DNA of 64,000 nt. It comes from Clarkia xantiana subsp. parviflora. Its lineage: Eukaryota > Streptophyta > Magnoliopsida > Myrtales > Onagraceae. Positions 22,401 to 35,152 of this stretch are shown here, piece by piece (within the stretch, counting starts at the first letter, position 1; each line of letters begins with the position of its first letter). The stretch lies in the NCBI GenBank assembly GCA_036873135.1, contig JAPTYO010000002.1, positions 37,935,452 through 37,999,451 of the forward strand, given 5' to 3'. The translations under genes were made by a program, and so were the position numbers. A model generated the notes under the pieces. It was not told where the DNA came from, did no database searches, and saw only the letters and a program-made list of their open reading frames with translations.

Positions 22401-24369
22401 GGTTATAATTATTAAAAAAAAAAAACGCATTTAATGTCTTAGATTTACATCATCTGTCATTAATCTGCCTCAAGATTAAATTTACTTTCGACTGTCCCAG
22501 ATTTTGTTTCTATTTGGTGTCTCCGTCAAATTTTGGTAAAATTTAACAGAAATTGGTCATGTGCTGGTGAATAAATTTGAAAATTCCTAAATTACCCCCA
22601 AATTGCTCGGAATCGACGAAATCGGGTCCCCCGGAATCAGAGGTGGGTGACCGGAATCGAACAGGTGGCTTTGAAAAAAAATATATAAGGGGCAAAATTT
22701 TATTTCATCTCAATTTATCAAAATTAACCCCAAAATTTCGACGGAAAATTAAATCGCAATAAAATTGAAACCTGAGACACCAAATATTAACAATCTGATA
22801 CCGAAACACCAAACTGACACATGAGGTAAACTGAAACACTAAATAAATTCTTTTCTCTAAAAAAATCTAGCGAATCATATATTTTTTTTACAATATTTTA
22901 GCTTAAATTTCTTTGCTAACTCGATTAAATCCTCTAATCTTTGGATATGTGAGTTGTAAGTGATTAAAGAAAATCTGAAAATTAATATAAAACAATGACA
23001 TTGTCCTCACAAAAATGCAATTTTTGAGTTGCATTTTATTCTTAACTTTGTAAATATCGTTATGTTAATGCTTATAACTATGTGGATGAGCACAATTTTA
23101 TAATTTTAACTCAGTGACTCGGTTATTTTTTTATAATAAGTGCAAACAATGTGACCAATTCTACTCATATTAGACAGAATATTTGATAAAGCTAACAATT
23201 TGTCCATAAATGAAACATGAATTAACAAATTATCTTTAAAAAAATCGATTTTACAGACATAAAATGAATTATAGTCATTAAATATTCTCTGGTCAAAGAT
23301 CTACTCTAGATCATTTATGTACCAAAACAAATTGGTAAAACCCTTTTCATCGTTCATTCAGTAAATATAAGTTGAGTGGAAGTGAATACATCATTTATAA
23401 GACAAGTTTAGCCAATAATTTGCACCAAAAGTTAACATTTGGCAGCAACTTCAAACCCACTTTCACTGCAGAATACGAGCATGCTAGCACTTCCACAACC
23501 AAACCTGATTTTGAGCTTCAACCGATTATCCCGTGACTCAAATCCCAAAAAATAAACACTTTTCAGCCACGAAAATATCATGAAATGCAGAAGAACATTA
23601 ACTACTAATTACATCTTCGAGCATGAAATGTAATGTAAACCGGAAAATTTTCAAGAAGATATCGATGAACCGCTGCCTCCAGTGATTTCAACTCGATATT
23701 ACAATCAGCAAGTATATGAACTTAATTGAAATCAGAAAAGACAAGGATGTCAAAATATGACAAGGATTGAAACTAAGAGTTGATCAATTGGCTGCTTCAT
23801 TCAAATAAGTTGGGTATTAACACAAAGTCTATCAATACTCACTCAGCATTCAGCATCATCTTACTCTACCGTATAACGATGCCAAATTGATTAGAGTTCT
23901 TCTTCTGAAATAAATCTTTATCCACAAGGAATACCTCAACGAAGTATTTAACTGTTAACATAACTAAGGAATACCTTGTGACTCATGACCTAAACATCAA
24001 TACCTTACGAATCAGCTCAACATCATCTCCAAGATTGGACTTGGTAACTGTATTCTTTACAATGAATCTTTATCTTCCTAGCCTAATTCGCTCAATTAAA
24101 AAAAACCTCATAATTTCTAACTTGGGTTTGGATGTATCTTACCTCATTTCGCAGGCACATGATTGTCGCTTGAAGTTAGAGGACGCAGTCGAGACAGCGA
24201 GCGAGGTGACGACGAAGCCGGCTAATGTTATGGTCTCAAAAGGCGATTAGGTAAAGGAAGAAAGAAGAATAGAATTCATTCATTCATCGAGGTAAGTTAT
24301 TACTCTAAAAAATTCAACTAAATTCCATTGCTAACAAAACCCTAAAAACTAACTTGTCACGTTATCTAG
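22401..24369. other. AT-rich intergenic region
   Basis: About 2 kb without a supported gene. The segment 22400-22860 has repeated short words such as TTGGTGTCTC and its complement GAGACACCAAA, and a GGAATCAGAGG...ACCGGAATC core, suggesting a decayed inverted-repeat element. The open frame at 23978-24250 shows no domain I recognise and no convincing splice context; I do not call it a gene. Confidence 0.4.
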
Positions 24370-24449
24370 TGCAGATGTTTATCTGCTAGGCTGGGTTGAC
24401 TTTGTTGGGTGCAGATGTTTATCTGCTAGGCTGGGTTGACTTTGTTGGG
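24370..24449. repeat. 40-bp direct tandem duplication
   Basis: TGCAGATGTTTATCTGCTAG and the next 20 bases occur twice in direct succession (24370-24409 and 24410-24449) at the edge of the gypsy remnant that follows. Confidence 0.9.
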
Positions 24450-24460
24450 CTTGCTTGAAA

Positions 24461-27400
24461 TCATTGGGCTGCCTTCGATGGACTTGTATCAATGCCCCTC
24501 CCTTTAGCAACCGTGTACTCAAGTTTGAATTGGAAATTAGGGAATCGAAGCTTGAAATCATGAAGAAGCTTCCAAGTTGCATCCGTTGGTGAAGAGTTGC
24601 TCCAGTAGATGAGAACTTGTTTTGTAGCGCGACGTCGGTGCTTGACAACTCGGGACTCTAACACAGCAACCAGAATTTTCTCGGAGCCTTCGTCGAGCTC
24701 CAGCGGTAGCAGAATTGGTTCTGTAGCAGCATCGTGAGCCTTCTTCAGCAGTGAGACATGGAACACATTGTGAACTTTGGTCCGTGGTGGCAGCTCTAGC
24801 TGGTAGGCGGCCGAATCTATTTGGCGGAGGACTTTGAATGGCCCGTAATATTTGGGAAGGAGCTTATGGGTTGCATGCCCCTTCATGGAAAGCTGCTTAT
24901 AGGGGTGTAGTTTCAAGTAGACAAGCTCCCCGATATCGAAGGTGCGGTGAGTGCGATGCTTATCTGCTTGTTGTTTCATTCGGTTACGGGCTCCGTCAAG
25001 GTGGAACTTTAGAAGACGAATGGATTCATCACGGTCTCGCAACAAAAGATCGGTTGCTTGAACCGGGCAATCACGCAGAACATAGGGAATATGAGTCGAA
25101 GCAGGAAACCCATACAATGCTTGAAATGGTGTAGTCTTGATAGTGGAGTGAGGTGTGGTGTTATACCACCATTCTGCAAGGGGCAACCATGCTGCCCAAG
25201 AAGTGGGTCGATCTCCGGCCATACACCGAAGATATCCTTCAAGGCAGCGATTAACAACCTCTGTCTGACCATCCGTTTGAGGATGGTATGCCGATGATAG
25301 TTTAAGCTCCACTCCTTGATAAGAGAAGAGATGTTGTCAGAAAGTGCTCAGGAAAACCGCATCGCGATCGCTCACAATTGACTTTGGAAGGCCATGGAGG
25401 CGATATATATTGTCTAGAAAGAGTTGTGCCACTGTCGAAGCTGTATACAGGTGGGAGAGTGACATAAAGTGAGCGTACTTAGTCAAGTGATCCACCGCCA
25501 CCATGATAACATCCTTTCCTTGCGACTTGGGAAGACCTGAGATGAAATCCATAGATAAATCAGTGAAGATACCCGCTGGAGTTGGTAAAGGTTGCAGCAA
25601 TCCCGGGGTCGCGACGTTCTCATTTTTGTTGCGTTGACACACCGAACATTCTCGGATGTGCTACCGTATTTGTTTCTTGGCCCCTTTCCAATAGATGATT
25701 GAAAGCGTTGAGTAGAAGCATGTTCACCTGAATGCCCACCCACGGTTGAACTATGAAACAACTCGAAGCAATTCTCGACGAAGAGCTTCATCGTAGCCCA
25801 CGACGAGCTTCCCTTTTTGCCATAGCACGTTGTCTTTCCAAGTATAATGTGTTGGTCCTTCACCTCTTTCCAAAGCTGCGATGATGTCCTTGCAATTCGA
25901 GTCTGAATCCCAGCTAGAGCGAATTCGAGTCAACAACACATCAGGCATTATCGACATAGTCAACGCACAAAGTGAAGCCTCCGGAATGCGGGAAAGTGCA
26001 TCGGCAACCAAGTTTTCCTTTCCAGCCTTATACATTATCTCGTAATCGAACCTCAATAGTTTAGCTAACCATGTATGTTGTAATACCGTAGAAACCCTTT
26101 GCTCTAATAAAAACTTCAAGCTTTGTTGATCGGTGCGAATGATGAACTTGCGATCGATCAAATAATAGTGCCATTTCTTTACGGCAAATAGAATTGCCAA
26201 CAACTCTTTTTCGAATGCGGACAACCCTTGATTTTTAGTCGAAAGGTTCTTGCTAATGTACGCAATCGGGTGCCCATCTTGCATAAGCACCGCACCGAGT
26301 CCTACAGCGAACGCGTCCATCTCGACGACGAACGTCTTGTTAAAATCGGGTAAAGCAAGCACAAGAGCAGTTTGTAAGGCGTGCTTAAGCTGTAAGAAAG
26401 CTTCTTGGGCTGCCTCATTCCAACCAAAATTGTCCCTCTTGAGTAAATCGGTTAAGTGCCGACAAAGTGTCCCATATCTGCGAATGAACCGTCGATAGTA
26501 CCCCGATAACCCCAAAAACCCACGTAATTGTTTAGGGTGGTTGGAGTTGGCCAATTTGCTATCGCTTCTACCTTACTCGGATCAGTTGAGACCCCCGACC
26601 CAGTGACAAAATGACCTAAGTATTCGACTTTAGACAACGAGCATTTCTCCAACTTAGCATATAAGCAATTATCACGAAGGGTCTGCAAAATAGCTTGCAA
26701 GTGCTGAATATGCTATTGTAAATTGAAGCTATAAATCAGAATATCATCAAAGAAAACCAGCACGAAACAACGGAGAAAAGGCTTAAATATCACGTTCATT
26801 AAACCCTGAAAAGTGGCGGGAGCATTTGTCAATCCGAACGGCATGACAAGGAATTCATAGTGACCCTCGTGAGTGCGAAATGTCGTTTTATGAACATCCT
26901 CCTTCTTCGTTCGGATTTGATAAAAACCCGAACAGAGATCTATCTTTGAGAAAATAGTGGCTCCGTGAAACTCATCCAATAACTCCTCAATCAACGGAAT
27001 AGGGAATTTGTTCTTGATTGTGGCCTCGTTAAGCTTACGATAATCCACACACATTCGCCAAGACCCATCATTCTTTTTCACCAAGACCACTGGTGCCGAG
27101 AAAGCGCTTGAACTTGGTTGTATGACTCCGCCTTCTAATAATTCAGCTACCATTTTCTCAATAGCTGATTTTTGTAATCCCAGATACCTGTGGGACGTGT
27201 AGAAATTGGTGTAGTTCCGTGCCTAAGATCAATCGAGTGGTCCATGGAATGGGATGGAGGAAGCTTATTAGGGGCTTGAAATACATATGTGTAATGTTGC
27301 AGAACCAACTCTAATTCCTTGTTGGTTGAGTCAGCAATATGGAGAAGTGGTTCATTGGTTTCATTAGCTAGCGAGAGACTGCAAAGATGGATAGCAGCCA

Positions 27401-28690
27401 CTTGATTTCCCTTGGATAATAGCTTAGAGATTTTGGCAGAGCTTGTAAGTTCCACCCCAGCTTCTACTTTCCCTTTAATCTCACAATGTTCCTTCCCATC
27501 ATAAAACCTTACGTAAATTTCTTGAAAGTTCATGGTAACATCACCAAATTTTGACAGCCACTGAGCACCTAATATCAAATCATAATTATCCAAGGGCAAC
27601 AACAAAACATCGGCAGAATAATTGCGGCCCTGGAGGGACCATTGAAATTCCTTACGAGCAAATTCGCATGGTATCTCTTTTCCATTAGCCACAGTCACCT
27701 TAAAACGAGGAAGACGAATGCAAGCACCGCCTAGGCGCTTAGCCAAATGTAAGTATAAGAAATTGCGAGTTCTACCCGAATCAATGAGAATATGGATAGC
27801 TTTACTCCAACAAGGCCGGTCACCTTAATCGTCGTTCCACCCCAAGATCCTAATATTGCATGAACATATATCTGTGGATTATCTTCTTCTTCCAGAGCAA
27901 TCGATTCCACGATTTCCATGGGTTCCCCGAGATCATGACCGTCGACATCCATTACGAATAGTTGCTTTGTGCACCGGTGACCCGGAATAAATTTTTCATC
28001 GCATGCGAAGCATAATCCTTTGGCTCGTTTTTCTTCAATCTCTTTGCTAGAGAGTAACCTGCTATGTTTTGAGCCATTATTTTTCAAGGGTATCGCAGCT
28101 GCTATGGGTTTTGCAGGAATGGGATGAGTTACTGGTTTTGCAGACACGAGAGAAGTAGGAACCATGGGGCGATAGTGACTACGGAGCTGCATGTCGACTC
28201 CTGGAGTTTTGCCACTGCGTATGCATCGTATAGTGTCTGAGGTTGAACTATCCGCACCGGTCCTTGTAACTCGAAGTCCAGGCCTCCGATGAAGTGACTT
28301 AGTGCTTGCCTATCAGAAACAGATTCCACCAGCTGCACGCGAAGAAGGAGTGACTCAAAGTTTCTGAAATAATCTGCAACAGAGCCAGATTGCCTTAAGT
28401 TCTTCAAATCTAGCATGAGGTCGTCGAATGCGCTAGCTCCAAAACGAGATATGATGGCCATAGAGTAAGCGTCCCATGTTAGTCGTTCCTGTTTTAGAGT
28501 TTTCATCCTTATGAACGACTAATGCCATAGTAAAGCATCACCGTCCAAATGTATCGCTGCGATGTCGATTCTGTTTTCCTCCGGAATTAAATCAATCTTG
28601 AAGTAATGGTTGCACCGAAATAACCATCCTTCAACGCCATCTCCAGAGGAAATCAAATTTACCCATACGAGCAGAACGGTGGTTTATTAA
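24461..28690 (-). pseudogene. Decayed chromodomain Ty3/gypsy element (Reina-like), no LTRs found
   Basis: Read on the minus strand from 28690: gag core (EGWLFRCNHYF, then HLDGDALLWH, with stop), gag continuation 28506-28129, zinc knuckle CFACDEKFIPGHRC, protease tail (27746-27147, LILGAQWLSKFG), RT (27153-26713 with FFDDILIYS), RT/RNase H (26700-25751), integrase (DFISG, VSDRD, YHPQTDGQTEVVNRCLEGYL) and a C-terminal chromodomain-like segment (ESRVVKHRRRATKQVLIYWS...ATWK...FPNF). There are at least five frameshifts or stops, and no LTR pair was recognised at either side, so it is an old truncated insertion. RT and chromodomain style fit the Reina clade. It shares no recent ancestry with the Tat elements here. 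Confidence 0.85.
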
Positions 28691-28928
28691 AGCAATTCGA
28701 ATCCGGTCCGGTCTTTTACCCATAGTAGTAGGTTGGTTTATTAAAGCAGTTGTTAACACCGAACCGGATTCGAATTGGTTTGTTTCAGAACCGAATCGGT
28801 TCAAACAGTCCAGTTATAGTTCAGTTCGGCTGTACCGGTCTTTTAGACAAACCCTATAACATTCACTTTGCCGTTGGTCACTGCCTGCCACTAAACCCTT
28901 CCTCAGCAAGTAAGCAGCGCCGACAATC
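28691..28928 (+). promoter_or_regulatory. Upstream region of the helicase gene
   Basis: The only sequence between the gypsy remnant and the helicase ATG. It holds degenerate ACCGAACCGG/AATCGGTTC words and a duplicated GGTTTATTAAAGCA, plus CACTAAACCC near 28890. No clear TATA box. The helicase promoter is therefore short or lies within retroelement-derived DNA. Confidence 0.4.
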
Positions 28929-31900
28929 ATGGCAGTTTCTGGAGACTCACCGGCGACGACGACAACTAGCTTGGAGAAGAGGAAGAGAAAGAGGCGGAAG
29001 CCGACGAATCAGCAGAATCCCGACCAACCACCTGTAGGAACGGAAGAGAGAAAAGAGGGTGGAGAAGCACGGAGCGGTGGTAAGAAAAAGAAGAAGGCTG
29101 CTGATGGAGCTGGTGAGGAGGTGAAAAGGGAGGAAGTGGATAATAAAGCAGAAGAAGAGGCGAATTTGAATGAGGAGGAAGTGCCGCAGAGGAAGAAGGT
29201 GAAGACTGGTGGGAGTGGGATTATGACTGATGTAGCTTTTGAGACGCTGGGATTGTCCGATAAGACTTACAGTGCTATCAAGGATATGGGTTTTCAGTAT
29301 ATGACTCAGGTCCACAGTCTTTCCAACTTTGAATATTTCATTGTTAAGTCCTACTATCTGATTCCAAGGTGAGTAGCTTATTATTGTACATACATACATA
29401 CATACATCTTTCATCACAAATGCAGATCCAAGACCGAGCAATTCCTCCACTTCTTGAGGGCAAAGATGTTCTGGGTGCTGCAAGGACAGGTTCTGGAAAA
29501 ACTCTCGCCTTCATAGTACCTGCTGTCGAGTTGTTACATAAGGCCCATTTTAATCCTCGCAATGGAGTTGGTGTAATTGTTATTTGCCCAACAAGAGAAC
29601 TCGCCATACAAGTAATTGTTATCTGACACGCCTCCTTTTGTTTTGTTGTTTAAGATAAAATTACTATGATTAGATTAGGGGTTATGGCTATTTAGAAGAC
29701 AACATCTTAAGACTTTGAACATTGTAGCTGCAAGCATATGATGAGTAGGTTGTGTAATATCATATTTTCTTCCATAACTTTATCAACACCTGACACCGAA
29801 AATTTTATTTTATTTTAGGATTGTAATGTTAATTCTTGTGAGTAATAATGTCATTTATTGTGTTTTTGTCCAACTAATTAGACACATGCGGTGGCACAAG
29901 AGCTTATGAAGAATCACTCGCAAACACTTGGTATAGTTATGGGAGGTGCAAATAGAAGATCCGAGGCAGAACGTATTGGGAAAGGTGTCAACTTACTGAT
30001 AGCAACCCCGGGCAGACTTATTGATCATCTCCAGAATACTAAGGGATTCATATATAAAAATTTGAAGGTAGCTTTTCTTAATAACTTGGTGACTTTATGT
30101 TTTTTCTAATCATGTCAACCATTCGCTGTACTTTTTTTTTTTCTTCCAAATATGTTCTGTTTTTGTGTAGTTAGCAGTCTTCTAATGGTAATATATATTT
30201 TTCCAACTATCTAAAAAATCTGAACCTTCTTCTGCATGCAGTGCTTGATGATAGATGAAGCTGACCGCTTATTGGAACAGAATTTTGAGGAAGAAATGAA
30301 GCAAATCGTTAAAATTCTGCCAAAGGTAATATATTTACCTGGAGATCTTGACTCAATTGGTCTTGATTCATGTGGTGTTTGATTGATGACTTAACCTGTT
30401 TTCATGATGATTTAACTCCTTCCTCTAACTTGAATCTAACTCCTTGAATAATATTAAACACTGGAGACTCCCATTTGGATTCTGCATCTGCCAAGTTCTG
30501 TTTTCCTGCACTTGACTGAAACATTGTTTGAATGCACAGGAGAGACAGACAGCTTTATTTTCAGCCACACAAACTAAGAAGGTTAGTAAGAATGTTTTTA
30601 GACATAATATAAATCTTTCATAATCTTACAGCTAGGCTTTAAAAGTTAGTCAGCAATGGCCAATCATAGACTGTTATAATGGGTAACTCAAACTATTGAT
30701 CAGACCCGCGATAAAATTTTTCAAGGTTTCTTGTATTATCAAGGCAGAAGATATTTGATAAGTCACTCTTTTTTGTTTATTACAGATTGAGGATCTTGTC
30801 CGTTTATCCTTTCAATCAACTCCAGTGTTTATTGATGTGGATGAGGGGAGGAATAAGGTGAAAGCTTGTCTAGTTTGTAAATCCTTTTCTTCTGGTGCTT
30901 CCTTGATCATTTTTTTCATAGAGTAAATATTCGTCTTTTATGGTTTTAGGTTACTAATGAAGGTCTGCAGCAAGGGTATTGTGTTATACCAAGTGCTCAG
31001 AGATTCATAGTTCTGTACACCTTCTTGAAGAGGAATCAATCAAAAAAGATCATGGTTTTCTTCTCGTCTTGCAATTCAGTCACGTTTCATTCAGATATTC
31101 TTAGATATATTGGTGTCGATTGCTTCGACATCCATGGAAAACAAAAGCAGCAGAAACGAACCTCTACATTCTTCGACTTCTGCAAAGCAGAAAAGGGGAT
31201 TCTGCTCTGCACTGACGTTGCTGCACGTGGTCTGGATATTCCTTCTGTGGTATGATTATTGTCCTCCTTCTACACTATGAAAATGATAGCAAAATATTGC
31301 CAATATCATTACATTTTTCAAGTAATTGATAAAATGAGAGCAAAATATTGCCAATATTTATATTACATTTTTCAAGTAATTGATAAAATGATAAGGAGAA
31401 ATAGGCTGCGAAAGTTCTACGATATGGGAAAACACTGAAAGAAACTACCTCTCAGGGAAGGAAAAATAAAAAGGAAAAAAAAGGCGAGCAAGTCAGACTG
31501 GTATTGAACAGTTTGATGATGAAATGGAAAAGATCCGACTTTTATACTAAGCTCCACACTTGCATAGCTTCTCAGAATTGCCATCTTTTACCTTATTTTT
31601 CTTTGTTATCTATGTGCAGGATTGGATTATTCAGTATGATCCCCCAGATGAACCAAAGGTGCTCAATTGTCCCTATTCTTTTTTTTAATCCAAGAAAGAG
31701 AATCATGGGTTTTGGTCATTGACATTGGTGGGTGTTTATCTTTGTCAGGAATATATTCACAGGGTAGGCCGAACAGCTCGTGGAGAAGGGAGCCATGGAA
31801 ATGCATTGCTTTTCTTGATTCCTGATGAAATGCTATTCCTTAACTATCTCAAGGTACGGTACTGACTGATATTGTGGCAATTTCTTCGCGGTAAGAGGTT

Positions 31901-32421
31901 TGTCAAAATTTTGGTGGTCATTTTGCAGGCAGCGAAAGTTCCGGTAAAAGAGTATGAATTTGATGCAAAGAAGTTGATGAAAGTTCAGAGTCATTTGGAG
32001 AATTTAGTGAGCAAGAACTATCATCTAAACAAATCAGCGAAAGAAGCATATCGGTCATATATATTAGCTTATAACTCACATTCAATGAAAGACATATTCA
32101 ATGTTCATCGCCTGAATCTGCAGGTACCGTCTTTATCTTTATTATTATTATATAATATGTGGTTTTGTTTTTGGTTTATTACTAAGATTGAGTATAATGG
32201 GTGGGGGTTTGTTATATGATGAATAGGAAGTAGCTTCTTCCTTTTGCTTTTCACATCCACCAAAAGTGAATCTGAACATTGATAGCAGCGCGTCCAAGTT
32301 CAGGAAGAAATCAAGGAAGGTGGTGGACGGAAGCAAGCATGGATTCAATGACAACAATCCCTATGGGGGGAGGAAGCAGCAGCAGAACGACAATGATATT
32401 CGACAGTTTGTCAGGTATTAA
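28929..32421 (+). CDS. RH27/RH51: DEAD-box ATP-dependent RNA helicase, HAS1/DDX18 type
   Basis: Eleven exons: 28929-29309, 29426-29611, 29882-30067, 30242-30325, 30540-30581, 30786-30857, 30950-31249, 31620-31658, 31749-31853, 31929-32123 and 32227-32421. All joins are phase 0 and total 1785 nt, 594 aa. The N-terminal ~105 residues are Lys/Glu-rich (nucleolar-type). Motifs: Q region, Walker A ARTGSGKT (146-153), [20 protein letters not shown] (256-259), SAT (287-289), [22 protein letters not shown] (434-442). The C-terminal extension with [20 protein letters not shown] is the DUF4217-type tail of HAS1. Family role: nucleolar helicase in large ribosomal subunit assembly. Every catalytic motif is intact and splice sites are canonical. 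Which paralogue name applies cannot be decided here. Confidence 0.95.
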
Positions 32422-33809
32422 TTGTGTAACAATGTTGTGTAACTGCTATTTAGTTTTGTCGGATTGAAAATGGTTTTACTGGTATTCATTCATATGTTGG
32501 TATTTTGTTAATTGACCCTTCTACTACTACATTGAAATGAAGCCACTCCTCAGCTTCTTCTGTACTGCCATCTTGTCCCACTATTATTATTAGCCTAACC
32601 ATTCACATTTCAAATCTACCATTTTCTCCATATTATCAATTTAAACCGATGTCATTGGACTCTCATTTTTGTCTTAGTTATGATATTTATAAAAAATATA
32701 TATATATATATATATATATTCAAATAATTTTGAAATGTATCAGTAGAAGTAATAATGATTGGCATATTTGTAAAATTGTAATTAAGATTAACGTAAATCT
32801 TCAAAATAACATATGGTTAAGTTGATGGCTTAAAAAATGAAGACAAATACCTCAGGTAGGTGCACTTCTTGTATGTAGTTAATTGTTGTGCTTGATTCTC
32901 GTTGGAAAATGTGATTGATTGAATATATCCATTTAAGATTGCTAAGAGTGACGACAATATATGAGTTTAATGGAGAGAGAATTTCATGTAACCGTTCAAT
33001 CAATAATATTGAGCAACGAGACATCTTTAAATATGTCGAATACATGTGTGTAAGTTAATTTATCCGATGCAGTGTGATGGGTAGAATGTACAAAAACTCT
33101 TTAATTTCGCAGAATACCGAGAACTTGACGCGATATTGAGGAAAACCTTGATTTTTCGTTAATCAATTAATAACTAAATGTCAACGTTGTCTAAACATAG
33201 CTTAAATACTAAAAGGGAAATCCTAACCCTAGCACAAATACGAAATTAGCAACTAACTCCAAACAAAACCGAAAAATTGTAAACAAAGAAGACCCAAAGA
33301 AACATAAACCCGCGACCCCCTAAACGAAGGAATTTGACCAAAAAATACCAGTCACTTTTGCATAGCAATAGATGTTGCTCAGACCACCGTTTCCCGCATG
33401 AAAAAATGTATTTGCACCACTGTTTCCCGAAATTTCGCCCGCATCATTTTGGATAGAACCACAAGTGTAATATATAGTTAACAATTAAGTGATTTTTGTG
33501 CGTATTTATAAGAAGTTTCAGATGATATCTCAGATTTAAGCTTGGTAAACAAGAATAGTTCATACTATCATATTATTACGACGATAATTAGAGATATATT
33601 GGTTATTCCTGTTAGCGCGCTTTTAGTATGAGAGCTAGCGCTTTTAGTATGAGAGAACACATACTAAGTATCAGAACTCTTAAAGTGTATGTTTGCTGAA
33701 TGCATTATTTTTCACACAATAATGGTTGAAATCTTGAACTATATTGAACTACCTATATGATGAAGAAGATGAATAAATATATTTTTATAGTTTACTATAT
33801 ACACTTACT
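32422..33809. other. Intergenic region between helicase gene and element B
   Basis: AT-rich. A (TA)n tract lies at 32693-32719. AGCGCTTTTAGTATGAGAG is present as two adjacent copies near 33612-33652. No gene seen; the short minus-strand open frame at 32830-33045 has no domain. Confidence 0.45.
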
Positions 33810-33817
33810 ATACTTAC

Positions 33818-34465
33818 TGTTGGATCACGGCAGGAGCTCCGGTTACGGTGACGGATTCCTTAGCTCCTCGCAATCCTGCAGAAGGGGAATAGAGGGCAGT
33901 GGCCCAGAATCCCTCTCCGATGCTTAACGTAAGTACGGCGGCCACAGAGCAAGCAAGCAATATTTGTGTATGTATAAAGCGTAACCCTAATCTGGGATAA
34001 CTTCCCTCCTTTTATAGAGGAAAGGCTATCCCAGTTACCTGATTGGGCGGTTGGATTGTGATCCACTATCCCACGTATCTCGCCGTATATCTTGCCACGT
34101 ATCTTGCACAGTTATTCGTATCCCACATATCTCGCCCATTATACCACTACTGTAATCGTGGCGAGATTTCCGGGATTGTGCTCTTACTGGCGAGTCTCGA
34201 TCATTATCGGAGACTCCCAAGTTACATCGTTGAGGATTCGGTGTCGGGGAGTGGTGTCAACTCCCACATCGGGACCGACTACGTCCAGGTCCGATATCTT
34301 CGGGGCTCTCCCCTATCGGAGCCATACTTGCTCGGGGCCATTCAATGTCGGGGCCTCCTTCAGTCGGAGCCCTTAGCCTTCCAGCAGCCCAGCTCCTAGC
34401 TCACCAGGCCTAGTCGCCGTTTGCCAATCGTTAGGGGGCCTAACGGCCTTCGCCATGGCCCATCA
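33818..34465 (-). repeat. 3' LTR of element B
   Basis: 648 bp; minus strand TGATGGGCC...GTGATCCAACA. A TATA box reads CTATAAAAGGAGG on the minus strand (about 34005-34017). The open frames inside it recur in the other LTR only because the LTRs are nearly identical. Confidence 0.95.
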
Positions 34466-34477
34466 TTTGCCCCCAAG
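34466..34477 (-). other. Polypurine tract of element B
   Basis: Minus strand CTTGGGGGCAAA directly precedes the 3' LTR start TGATGGGCC. Confidence 0.65.
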
Positions 34478-34904
34478 ACGTGGGGGACTTATAGTACGTC
34501 GCGTCTTTCAGTATCGGACCCCTCCACATCCCAGTCGGGGGTCTTTATCTGAAACGCTGGAGGCCATTGCCCTACTTCTGTCGGAGGCCTTTGCCTTGGA
34601 TCTCTTCAAGATCCTTTGGGATCCTGCTTGAATTCGAGGGGTTTTCTTGATCAGACCAGCATTAAATGCTGATAGGAGGTGAAGGAACGTTTCGGGTTTC
34701 GCATGCCTGCTTTCTGAAAAAGCGCTTTTCAACCACCCGGTACGTCATTACTCTTGTCTTATCTGTCCCATGCGTCCTGACGGTTCAAATTGAAACCGTT
34801 TCGCCTTCGTCGAATTGGCACGTTTCCCCCTTGGACGTTCATGATCGAATCGTTTTGAATTCTGTGGCTCAGATTGCCCACCTCTTCAATTTCCTTTTCC
34901 TTCT

Positions 34905-34914
34905 CTTATAAAAC
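34905..34914 (+). promoter_or_regulatory. TATA box for antisense gene of element B
   Basis: CTTATAAAAC stands upstream of a pyrimidine-rich leader and about 240 bp before the proposed ATG. The leader then has three direct repeats of about 55-60 bp (34985-35150) containing CGATCACGATCACT and TTCA(C/T)CGGCGTTT. It lies on the strand opposite to the LTR-driven gag-pol transcript. Confidence 0.55.
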
Positions 34915-35152
34915 CCTAAATCCAGACCTTGTTTTACTTTTCCCTTACTTCTTCTTCTCTGCGATCCCAAGAACCCTAATTCTTCTCACTCCAAGGTTTC
35001 ATCGGCGTTTTCAGCATCCAGATTTTCCGATCACGATCACTCCAAGGTTTCACCGGCGTTTCCAGCTTCCAAATTTTCCGATCACGATCACTTCAAGGTT
35101 TCACCGGCGTTTCCAGCTTCCAGATTTTCCGATCACGATCACTTCAACCACC

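Noticed and set aside
23978..24250. Possible small gene
   Set aside because: No recognised domain, no homologous neighbour and poor start context; left as intergenic.
31262..31390. Duplicated ~62 bp segment in a helicase intron (GCAAAATATTGCCAATAT twice)
   Set aside because: A simple local duplication in an intron, without coding or structural consequence that I can see.
34043..34399. A 118-aa open frame present identically at 44593-44949
   Set aside because: Both lie in the nearly identical LTRs of element B; the identity is due to LTR duplication, not protein selection.
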